Positions 30,106-40,186 of a stretch of DNA of 64,000 nt are shown here, one piece after another. The position numbers were made by a program, and so were the translations under genes. The DNA is from Pelomyxa schiedti (taxonomy: Eukaryota; Evosea; Pelobiontida; Pelomyxidae): assembly GCA_020536535.1 (NCBI GenBank), contig JAHLWZ010000824.1, forward strand, positions 38,228-102,227, read 5' to 3'. Below the pieces are notes generated by a model. It did no database searches. It was not told the origin of the DNA and was given only the letters and a program-made list of their open reading frames with translations. The stretch's first letter is position 1, and the number at the start of each line of letters is the position of its first letter.

Positions 30106-33100
30106 TCAAGAGTCCTTAGTGTCTGGTGTTGTTTGAGTAGTGGGTGTGGGGGCTGGTGTTGGTGTTGCTGATTGAGGAGGTGTTTCTGTTGCGATGCTTG
30201 CTCTCAGGGGTGTTGATGTGGGTTCTTGTTTCCTGTTGAGGGAGAAAAGGTCCATCAGCCAGGAAGAAGTGGAATTCCTGTGGTGTCCTGATGATCCCGG
30301 TGTAGAGGTACCGGGATTGGTTGTTGTTGTTGGTGTTGGTGTTGGTGTTGTTGTTGAGGTGGAATTGGATAAAGTGGCAAGGTTTGGTGGGATGTTGGAT
30401 GTGCTTTGTGATAGGCTTTGCCGGTTGTGTGTTGTTTGTGCTGGGGGTTGGTTTCCGGGAAGAGAGATGTTGGTGGTATTGTGTCTGGAATGCTTTGGCC
30501 CGGGACTAAGGGACTCAGAAGGGGTGATGAAATTGAGTTGTGAGGTTTACCTGTTGAAGGAATATTCTTGTGCCCGAATTTTCTCCAAGTTGCTTGTGGT
30601 TCGTACAAGGTCTCCTGTTTGTATTGTAGTGAGGGCTTCTGTGAGTCTTGCTTTATTTATTTCAGCTTGCTCTAGTGCGGCAGCTTTTTTTTTTGGTTGT
30701 TAGTGTTGACTTGTCGACCACATGAGACATTTGTTACCTTCAAATATTCTGGATTCTCTCTTCAATTTTTCAAGTTCCTCTTTTGCTTCTTCGGCCAGAG
30801 CCCATTTTTCAGCTGGTGACATAGAGTAGATAGTTTCTCTTTTGAATTGGCCTTGAAAGGGTAAAGATAACAAAGGAAGAGAGGAAAAAAGGAATACAAG
30901 AGGCAGGGCGTCCATCTATCGTTTTCGCTCTTATATTAGCATATTGCTGCTCGAGAATTAAGGATGCTTGTTCTGCTTTGGCTCTGGCAATTCCAGTGGT
31001 TTTTTCTTTTTAAAAATTATATGTCTAGCCTAACCTCAGTTTTTGATACCGTCTAGTGATTTTTGCTGCTCCTGGAATTTCGCGACAGCAGAACTCAAAT
31101 CTGAAAACCATGCATCCTTTTCTTGTTGGGTGTTGGCACAAAGGGTTAATTTGTGGCGCCTTGTAGAAACGGTGAACCCAAAGGGCATTGCTGAAAAATA
31201 TCAGAGACACAATATTAAGAGAGTAGTACGTTGATCAGCCACTTCTGACACGGCAGCGTCTTTCATTGAAAGAGCTAAATGTAACTGATACTTGAATTTT
31301 TTGAAGAACGAGCTGTCGTACTAGAGAAAGTTAAAGAAAAAAAATAGGTAACAAAGACATACAGCACAGACAACAATAAGATCATTAAAAAGTATGAGAT
31401 ATCGCTTAGTGGTTTTTTTCCCTGAAACTTCTATGAGTTCACCCTCTTTAATGAACTCTCGGGAGGCAGTCACCAGTTGCTTTTTTCTCCCTTCAATAAT
31501 CCAGCAAGTACAAAAAAAAAGATACCAGGTTAATGTCTGCCAGACCACCAATTGAGTTTTGAAAATCGATGATTTTTTGTTGCCGCTCATATTTATGCTG
31601 GCTGTGAAAAATTAGAAAGCGGAAATACAACTGGTGATAATTATCAGACCTTTGGTTGACCCAATCAGCAAGACTTGCTATTTTTTCGACTGCTTTTTTC
31701 AGATCATCGTAGTCAGGGTGATCCTTTGTTCTTAGTTATTTCCAGGAAAAACTCTTATCAGAAAAGAACTTGGTGGAGAGTTTGACTCATTTACCTTTGG
31801 TGTATGTTTCAGGAGATCCTACACTGACTTAGTATGAATGAAAGATTTTAAGGAAATTCACCTGCAGAAGTAGTTTATACCTGGGGATGCGTTGTATTGG
31901 CAGAATTAAATAGCTGTCAATTTCTTTCTCTCTGTGTCTTGCCGGGAATTTCTGTTGTTGCTTCTGTAGTTTCAAAGTTAGTGAATTACACCTATGGAGC
32001 AGTGAACATGATAAAAAGTCCAGAAAGCATGTGAAGAATCGAATTTTTTCAGTGTGCTGCGAGCAACATAAAAATTTTTCACATATTCTAGGAGTGTTCA
32101 GAATCACTTAAGAATTGATACCAAAACAACCAGTGTATACACGGAGATAGTCACTCTGATAACGCTTATTAGAATTGACAAACCACAAAAAGGGCAACCA
32201 TTCTGTTGAAAACATCACCAAGCTTTTGTGTTGTACTCCACTTGGCAATTCGGGATCGCAGTGTGGCAAGTAAACTTTCGTTCACAGTTCGAATGATGGC
32301 CACATCAGAAAATATACTCTTGAGCTCTTCGTCACTTACAATTTTTGATGCTCGCAGGGGCTCCATAATGATCTGTGTGCAAATTAGTGAATGCAATAAG
32401 AAATCCCTTGGAGGACTTACATCAACCATTATCTGAAGCTGTTCAACATAACTTCTGTAGTTGATTTAATTGCATAATATTATGGATTGACTACAAACTC
32501 TTCAGAGGAGAGAATTTCTTTTGCACAAAAGCCGCGGTATTCATGCAGATTCCCTAAGTGGGAGTTCAGTGTTTGTTTGTTTGTGGAGTAAAACTTTGCT
32601 TTCGGTCCACTCGTTCCCGCCAGCCTCGTTGAAGGACACATGCTGCTGCAAGGTTGGTAAGTTTCGATTTGTGAAAAATAAAAAAATAAAGTAAATGGAT
32701 ACCCTTCAATCGCAACAAAGATGCAGTGAGGATGATAGAATGAGGAAAGCTCAACTCAAATAATTTTGCAATCATCACAACTTGGTATGCCTGAGATATC
32801 TCTTCAAAGGTTTTGTAACGCCAACTGGTGCTCTTCCGTCTGGATGATACTGATTGCGTTGCAGTGGTTGCTGCGGGTGTTGACTCTGCTTGTGAGGGCG
32901 TACCCTCAGTGCCGGGCAGAAGTGGGTGTGTTGTAGTGGGGACAGTTTGTAGTGTATCGTCCAACTGGTAGAAGACATCAAAAGTGACACGGGTAGCCAA
33001 GGCAGCCAGGGCTACACCATCTGTCTTGTGCCTCTCCAGTGATAAAGAAATTTGTTCAAAGGGAGCAGGCCCTAAATCACTGTAAGACTTGAAGTTTTCC

Positions 33101-33585
33101 ACCACAAGTAACATGAACAAGGAATTAACTGGAAGTGAGTTTTTCTAAAGCAGGGGAATAGAGCCTGCACATGTCCACATCAGCAGCCATTGACACACAC
33201 CAAGCCACAACAGCCTCCCCTCCCCATGCCCACACATGTTTCACTTTTACTTTTCCCCCACCAGATGCAGCACCACTTGCAGTTGCAGTTGCATTTGCAG
33301 TTGAATTCGAACTCGCAGTTGCAGATGACGTGGCCCCGCCGCCGCCGCCGCCACCACCACCACTACTAGCAACTGCGGCCGACGACGTGGTCGTCGTCTT
33401 GGATGACAGCTCCCCTGTTGCCGTCAAGGGAGTGAGTGCTACAGAGGCGCGGTTGCGTGAGGGAGTCGGGGGAGGGGGCCGCTGCGGAGGGGGAGCCGAG
33501 GGGGTCAGCGTGGGCGACGCAGGGGGAGACGGGGCCGGCGAGGTCGGCGGGGTCGGCGACCTCTCGCGGCTGCCCCCCTTGCCCT

Positions 33586-33628
<43 letters not shown>

Positions 33629-33901
33629 TGTGGGGGCGCCTGTTGGCCGTGCCGGTATGCTGGCAATGGAGGTGGACGAAGACGAGGAGGAGGACGAGGG
33701 AGGGGGGCGCGAGGGGGGCGGGGGAGCAGCAGCAGCAGACGAGGTGGGTGATGTGATGGGGGTTGGTGATGGTGTGGGGTTGAGGGCGGACTGGAGCTGG
33801 GAGCGGGGGATCTGGGTGGACTGGGGCCGGGCCTTGTTGGTGGGAACTGGCGGCGGGGGTTTCTTTGGTGCTGGGGTAGAGTGCAGCGCCGGGTCCGCCA
33901 T
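30106..33901 (-). CDS. RhoGEF (DH-PH) with IQ motif and long disordered ends
   Basis: ATG at 33901 (MADPALHSTPAPKKPPP). The first exon, GC-rich, encodes a Pro/Ser/Thr/Gly/Ala low-complexity region of about 200 residues, then KHVWAWGGEAVVAWCVSMAA. Next comes a segment with ALATRVTFDVFYQLDD and AKLFELSFPHSIILTASLLR, and an IQ motif AACVLQRGWRERVDRK that could bind calmodulin. The DH domain follows: EILSSEE, IIMEPLRASKIVSDEELKS, FSDVAIIRTVNESLLATL, RIAKWSTTQKLGDVF, EKEIDSYLILPIQRIPRYKL with the conserved LPIQRIPRY segment. The PH domain includes REFIKEGELIEVSG, KRYLILFNDLIVV and PFGFTVSTRRHKLTLCA...KDAWFSDLSSAVAK. A helix (MSPAEKWALAEEAKEELEK) and a Thr/Pro/Ser tail end at TGA 30106-30108. DH-PH proteins load GTP onto Rho-family GTPases at the membrane. 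About a dozen short introns. Confidence 0.85.
33587..33628. repeat. GAGCAC hexanucleotide repeat
   Basis: About seven perfect copies of GCTCGT (plus strand), coding for a Ser-Thr repeat in the RhoGEF on the minus strand. Length variation between strains is likely. Confidence 0.85.
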
Positions 33902-34107
33902 CGCTTCGTTTTAAAAACAAAAATTCCGCGAGTTCGTTTCGTGGAACGATCTGGAAAGAGTTCCTTGGACCGACAAGACTCCCTGGATTTCCCTTAGGAT
34001 GGTGCACCGTCCTCACATATGTAGGGCATCAGTGCTGTGACCAAACAAGCACTCCTACTGATCAAATGATGGGACCATTTTTCGAGAACACCGAAACTGC
34101 TTAATCA

Positions 34108-35819
34108 ATGTCGTGTGCACTCAGTGCTGTTGTGCGTGTTGTTCTGGCGTCGGACTTGAAGGAATGCACCAAGACAAGGGAGGGCGAAACTAAGTTGGGT
34201 CAGCTGTTCGCGGTCGTGCCGGCGTCGCTTGTGGCCTGCAGCCCCATTGCCGAGGAAGTGCTCCGCAACCGGGGCACGCCGGGGAGCCAGCGCGAGTGCA
34301 CTTGTGGGACGTGCAACTGCGAGCTTGTCGGGCCTGAGGTCCCTGGACTGGGACGTCTCGATCTGGTGGGACTCAGGGCGTGGTTGACGTCTCAATCTGC
34401 CATTAGATTTGTGGTTTTAGGTGTGCCTGAGGACATTGGCCCGAGAGCCAACTTTGGCAGGTTCACTTTTGTTGATTTGATTTGCGGATTATGCTTTCGC
34501 TTTTCTTTTTTTCCCCTACATATGTTCATTTTGTTAGAAACGCTCGTATTAATAAACAGTAGTTAACTTTCACCAAGGGGTGGTGCTAAATCTTCTTGGA
34601 AACCTGCATTGGATAGGTTGGGGTCTAACTCTTTAAATAATAGTGTTGAACACTTTACCTTACTGTGATGAAGTCTGTGCAATGTTCAGAGCAACCAGTT
34701 TCTTTCTGGATCAGAGTTCCTCATTCTGGGTTCCCTCTTTGTCTGTGACCTGCTGAGTCAGGTACCATCTCTCTTGTTTTCTATGCACTTATTGCTTGAC
34801 TTCTTTCTGCAAGGATCACTCCACTGTAGCCAAGATGCGGGAAACTGTTACACAAATAGATGAAAGATTATGGCCTATTATAAGATCCATTGTCGGGGCT
34901 GGTAAGATACCAGTAGTTATCGGTGGCGGGCACAACAATGTAAGCATATGATAGTGTCATTATCAACGTAACTTTGTCAGGCTTTCCCAATCATGAAAGG
35001 GAGTGCATTTGGTCTTGCTGACTTGGGTGTAATGTAATCTCTCCTCCCCTTTTTCCCAAGCAGCTTAACACTGTTTCTAGGCAAATGGAGCGTTCAGTGC
35101 TAAACGTGATTAATTTAGATCCACATTCTGATTTCAGAAGGCTGGAAGGCCGCCATAGTGGAAACCCCTTCAGTTATGCCTTTGAAGAGGGCTTTTTGAA
35201 CAAGTACCTACCACCTCACCTTCTCTTGTGTTTTATTAAGTCCACCAGGTATGTTGTACTCGGTCTTCATGAAAACTACAACACACAACATGCACTAAGT
35301 CAATTTTCATCACATCCTGACCGTCTTAAATTTATCACATACGAGGATATATTCGTGAAGGAGGTTTCTCTTACTTCTTTCTTCAAATCTGTGTTACATC
35401 AATCCAACAGCTGACGACTTTCAGGGCGGCGGTGCGGGACTCTATTGATTTCACACAAGGTGCCTGTGGCCTTGAAATTGATGTGGATGCAATTGAGAAT
35501 GTGCCCGCAAGTGCTCGTACATCAAGTGGGCTAGAGCCGCTTCATGTATCTCCCAAAAATAGATGCTTCATGGTACCAATAACATTCCCATTCCCTGGAA
35601 TACATAGGCAAGGCAATTTGCTCATTGTGGAGGTTCAACACTTGCGAAGCTGGTCTACTTGCACATAGCAGAAGCTGCCCCTGTTCTCAGCCATATAAAG
35701 TATTATTTTTCCTCTCAGCACCGTGGTTAATACCAAATAGAGTGGATTACAAGACTGGCAAACTTATCACTTACATAATCACAGACTTTGCAAAAGCTGT
35801 CCTAACAAAAACCAGTTGA
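34108..35819 (+). CDS. Arginase-family hydrolase (formimidoylglutamase-like)
   Basis: ATG at 34108 (MSCALSAVVRVVLASDL). After an N-terminal extension the family core follows: RFVVLGVPEDIGPRANFGR, RGGAKSSWKPALDRLGSN, then a long helix HSTVAKMRETVTQIDERL and the three metal-site motifs: PVVIGGGHNN, NVINLDPHSDFRRLEGRHSG and GLEIDVDAIENVPASA. These correspond to the GGGH, DxHxD and SxDxDxxDPxxxP manganese-binding motifs, with NLDPHSD as in the formimidoylglutamase branch. NPFSYAFEEGFLNKY and VLGLHENYN also fit that branch. The product would hydrolyse a guanidino- or formimino-type C-N bond in histidine or arginine breakdown. About ten short introns; stop TGA at 35817-35819, only 72 bp from the convergent arrestin-like gene. 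Confidence 0.8.
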
Positions 35820-35890
35820 GATCCTTTTTTTTGTACAAAACAGATGTGGGTGCTAAAATTTTCGATTTTTTTAAGAGAAGAAAATTTTGG

Positions 35891-36629
35891 TTATGGTGTG
35901 GTTGTTGTGAGGGAACTGAAGGAGGAACACGAACGCCTTCGAATGGTCTCACCTTCCCGGGCCTCGATCCTCAGTCACCGGCCACCTCTCGATCTCGTGG
36001 AATCGCTTGCTCTTCACGGACTTCTTGGTGTTCCAGAATATTATGTCATACTCAGCCTGCTTGCCATCGGCATTCACCTTCCCGGAAATGAGGAGCGCCA
36101 CGGCACGTTGACAACGCGCAGCGTGGCGCTCCTCATTTCACGGAAGGTGAACGCCGATGGTGGGCCCCCTCTTGCTCAGAGCGACCAAGGAAATCACGTG
36201 CCCTTCTGATAGGACCAGTTCTTCTTGTTGAATTTTCAACAGGGAGGAACAGAGCAGCTCAACGTAAAATTCTGGTTCAGTTGCATAGCGATAAAGGATC
36301 CAGTGGCTGTTTGTCTTGCAGGGGGAGGGGTGGGAAAAAAAATGGGAAAAAAAAAACTAATGCCCTCATTCGCATGGATTTCTAGAACTATCGGACTGAG
36401 CGAGCCACCCACATAAACAATTGCCGGCATTGTGACCGTTACTTGTATTCTTCTGTTGCGTGGAATGCGGGGACAAACAATTGGTTTTTCGGGAGAAGGG
36501 TTGTTATTCAAGTTACTCGATGGTGCTTGTTTAGTAAAACCCAGATAAACAGTACTTGGCAATTGACGAACACAACTTGGGTGGTAACAAGTTGACGCTG
36601 ATGCGCTCAACTTGAGCCGCGACCAACAT
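35891..36629 (-). CDS. Arrestin-domain-like protein
   Basis: Read on the minus strand: the clearest exon gives CPRIPRNRRIQVTVTMPAIV-YVGGSLSPIVLEIHANE, matching the first beta strands of an arrestin N-domain (hydrophobic strand, YVGG turn, then the I.LEI.N strand), followed by FIAMQLNQNFTLSCS and KIQQEELVLSEGHVISLVAL. An intron at about 36060-36152, whose ends form a 39-bp hairpin, leads to QAEYDIIFWNTKKSVKSKRF and a short C-terminus SSLTTTTP (TAA at 35891-35893). The protein is short for an arrestin (about 200 residues). The start at 36629 (MLVAAQVERISVNLLPP) and the first intron are uncertain. Arrestin-fold proteins act as adaptors for receptor or transporter endocytosis. The start lies 36 bp from the divergent dynamin-kinase gene. 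Confidence 0.5.
36064..36160. repeat. Long hairpin (39-bp arms, 19-nt loop) overlapping an intron
   Basis: Left arm 36064-36102 and right arm 36122-36160 are inverted copies with three mismatches. On the minus strand the predicted intron runs from 36152 to about 36060, so the donor and the acceptor region fall in opposite arms and would be brought together in the transcript. Confidence 0.85.
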
Positions 36630-36665
36630 GCTGTATTTTTTGTTCAAACTACTCACGCAACAAGT

Positions 36666-39600
36666 ATGGGGACCGGTGGTTCCAAAAGTGTTGTCTCCAC
36701 AACAGCAAGCACCAAAACGCCTTCGTCGGAACCCGCAGCCCCGAGGCTCGTAGACCTGTGCAAGAGTGACCTTGTGGCGCCAGACCAAAGGCCCCCGCTG
36801 ACTTACACAGTGGCATCTGAGTTTATCGGGACTCATTCTAGCCCAGGTGACCAACTGCACCAGAAGCTACGCAAGTCTTTGGATGCGTTCCGGCAGCAAC
36901 TCTCCCCTCAAGTGGCAAAATGCTGGGCAAGGTGTTTTTTTTTCTTTTCTTGGCCCCAAATTCCTGGATTTCTTACTCACTTCGATGTTAGTTTCAAGGT
37001 TCTGCAAGAGCGGTATACAGCATCAATGGGAGGAGATGCAGAAAGATCCGCTTTAATGACACCGGATTCAGCAAATTTTGTACAGAAGGCTTCTGTGAGT
37101 GAACCTGCTAGAACTGCATTCTTTGGTCTCACTGGTGTTGGTATTCCAGATTAGTGCTCTTCCATTTCCTCTGATTGATTCACAGGAAAGTCTCAGCTGA
37201 TAAATTCCCTTTTGAAAGATCAAGACAGGGAGGGGCGATTGCTCCCTACAGGGGGAGCCTATACTACTGCCAGAATTTGTTGGTTAAAGTATGCACCTCT
37301 GGCACTTGCTCGCATATATACTGTCAAAATTGTTACCGGTGCCTTCGTTCAAGGACCCACACTGGAGGACTTGAGTGGATGCCCTACTTTATCCAGTGTT
37401 TCTCAGCGCCTGAAAGCCCACATTTCCCGTCAATCCATGCCAGAAGGTGAAGGTGGGTGAGTAAACTTTCCCGGAAACATCGAACTGACACTTTTTTCAG
37501 TAGAGAAGATGGCGTGGCTGACAACAGCAATTGTTGTGGAATATCCAGTTGATTTACTTTCTTCAGGACTTGAAGCAGTCGATTTAGCCGGTGCTGCTTC
37601 TAATGATGAATACTGGCCAACTATTTTCCCCTTCATTACCGGGTTTTTGTCTATATACCGTCCACATGGTATCGTCTTCTGCTTTAGAACGGGTGCATTT
37701 GAGGAAGGAGAAAAGTTTGCCTTTTCTGTACTGGAAAAACTACTGGCTGGCCTACAGTACAGAAATGGAGATCTCCCAGACTTTTTCTTTGCCAACACGT
37801 GTGTGGATCATGATATCATTAGAAGTGATCTGAATATAGCTGATGACGACCCACTGAGCCTACAAGATGTTGAGAAGTATAATCAAACTCGCCTGGACTT
37901 GTTGCGAAAAACAGCTCCTATCTTGTTGGACCTCCCTGCCACCTTCCAGCAATGCACATCTTTCTGCTGTGTTAGTGCTAAAGACTTTCTATTTCGTAGT
38001 GATGAGAATGCAACTGAATTGACTTATGGGCTATTCATGAACAGGTTTGTGCACTGGGTTGTCGCTGGCCAACAGCGGCGATGCCTACAGGCACTTGAAC
38101 AGATTTCCTCTGCCTGTCGCTGCTTCTACAATAACTTGCACACTGTACAAGCATGCACTAAAGAACTAATTAGCAGAAAGGCTGAAGAACTAGACATTTT
38201 ACTTCTCAAGCAGAAAGAGTCCCTGAAAGTAGATATTACGAATCGTCTCCAATCCTTCTCGGAACGTCTGACAACCAGGCTGAGGGCAGTGGAGAAAGAT
38301 TGTCTCTCTCATGCAGCCCACATGAGCACCCCCTTTGACAATGCTACATTATTGAGATGCCAAGTTGAAGCCGAGGCAGCCGTCATCAAAAATCTTACTC
38401 ACTGGGTGCAGGAGAACGTCACTCAACCAGTAGTCAAGCATATTGACAGTGAGATAAAGGCCTCTGTAGAAGAGAGTACAAAACAGTTCCGCAATTTGGA
38501 AGACGACATTATGAGAGACTTCTTCAGGCAGGCACAACATAGATTTAGCTTGTCACCTGTGAAAGTTCTGGCCACAGGGGCTAGCCTTACTTGCGCTGCA
38601 GTACTAAGTTGTGCACTGCTTGCGGTTTTTTTTTGTGGACCTGTATTAGTGGCTGGGGTGCTCACTACATGTATTTCCGGAGTTTACTATTCAACGAAGC
38701 ATGTTGATGAAGAGTTCAAGAGAAAGGTGGCAAAAGAAATGCTAGGCTCCTTGAGCAACACTTTTGACTCTGGTCCATGGCTAAAAGAAAACCTAAACAG
38801 AGTTGAGCAATTGTTTGAGGGATACAGGAAAGCTGTTAAGCACCAGGCCGCTCAGCAAATTACCATGCACATTAACTACTTCAGGGGTTCTAATGTGAAC
38901 CAGTGGTGGGAATTGCGTCATGCATTTGGTCTACTCATAGCCGACACATTGCTAACCAAGAACTCCTTTTGCTGCGTGACACCACCTCATGTTGACTTCT
39001 CCCCAGAATTTCAGATTGGAAAGGGAGGGTGCTCCGCAGTTTACAAGGCTGAATGGCATGGTCAGTCAGTGGCAATTAAGGTCATGGACCCTGAAGTTTC
39101 TATTGATGATGACCAGAGAGTATTTTTCGAGGAAGTATTCAATAGCACGACACTGGCCGTCAATCCCTCAAGTAATGTTCTTCAGTTCCTCTTGCTTTTC
39201 AAACAAGACAACAAGTGGTGCTTGATGTATCCCCTTCTTACTTGCTCCCTCCGAGATTACTTGGAGAAACACATATCTGAACTTTCACTTGCAAGAATGC
39301 TCTCTATTGCAAAGTCCATGATCATTGGGATAAAGAATATTCACAACTGCTCACTCATCCACCGCGACATCAAGTTAGAGAATATCCTTGTACGAACAGA
39401 AGAGGAGCGAGTGACTGATGTAGTAGTGGCAGATTTTGGCTTCAGCGTTGTTGACCCTATATGCTGCCCAGTTTTGCGCACAAATGTAGGTACCCTAGGC
39501 TACTACGCTCCCGAAATAGTTGCCCACAAGCCGTACAACAATAGTATTGACATATTTGCATTTGGAATTATACTGGCGGAAATGACCCCCAAGCCCGAGT

Positions 39601-39785
39601 TGATTCGCACCAGAGTAAATGACAGGGGCTGGGAGATACACTCACTAATAGCACCCAGCACACCTCCCCAAGTTGTGGAATTGATATCTAAGTGCGTGGC
39701 TATTGAGCCGGAGCAAAGGCCAACAGCCTGTATGGTACAGAAGCAAATTGAGAACCTCGAGACACAAAACTTGGGAGCACTCTAA
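36666..39785 (+). CDS. Membrane dynamin-like GTPase fused to a protein kinase
   Basis: ATG at 36666; MGTGGSK at the N-terminus fits an N-myristoylation site. Exons join to a GTPase P-loop FFGLTGVG-KSQLINSLL. The following GTPase motifs are degenerate: where DxxG is expected it reads VVEYPVDLLSS, and where N/TKxD is expected it reads FFANTCVDHD. Then a long helical region with coiled-coil character (about 38000-38560), a hydrophobic double segment VLATGASLTCAAVLSCALLA...GPVLVAGVLTTCISGVYY that looks like a membrane hairpin, and another helical stretch. This layout is that of membrane-embedded dynamin-like proteins. A complete kinase domain ends the protein: IGKGGCSAVYKAEW, VAIKVM, HRDIKLENIL, DFGFSV, GTLGYYAPE, IDIFAFGIILAEM. 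All catalytic kinase residues are present. The last exon is about 2.3 kb without introns. TAA at 39783-39785. Confidence 0.85.
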
Positions 39786-40186
39786 CCCTTCCAGTAAGCC
39801 TTAAGTAATTCAGTTGTATGTCTGTACTTACAATCTTAACAGTTTAGTTGACACTGATGATAGAATTAAAAGAGTCCCACATACATTCTGGGACACTTGT
39901 ATTTCACATGTAAAAAAATAAAACACAGTGAGGCAAAAATTAAGAAATGGTTGGTTGTTGTTGTGTGCTTCACCAGATTTTTATGGAGTGCCCCAGGACA
40001 CCTCACTTGGATAAGAGATTAATGTCACAGGGCGCGAGGGTTTGGTGAAGTCAGATTCACCCATTGCAGGGCTTTTGACCTCTAGAACGAATTCGCACCA
40101 ACTGTTTCGCGTTCCGGTCTGTTGATTATTTATTTTAGTCAGCCAACGTGGCTCGCAGAAGTCGGTTTTTTGTGCACTCAAAGAAA
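39786..40186. promoter_or_regulatory. Intergenic region with a shared 23-bp motif
   Basis: About 400 bp between two plus-strand genes, with an A/T-rich probable poly(A) region near 39860-39930 for the upstream gene. At 40109-40131 it carries a 23-bp sequence identical to the minus strand of 1800-1822, containing CTGTTGATTATT. The motif ends 56 bp before the next ATG. The same 12-mer lies 56 bp before the ATG of the minus-strand gene starting at 54169. Confidence 0.5.

Noticed and set aside
29792..30109. Minus-strand open frame across MITE copy 2
   Set aside because: Half of it is the MITE itself, and the same nonsense frame appears in copy 1; there is no transposase similarity.
33171..33914. 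Plus-strand Val/Ala/Gly-rich frame of about 250 codons
   Set aside because: Antisense shadow of the RhoGEF's low-complexity first exon.
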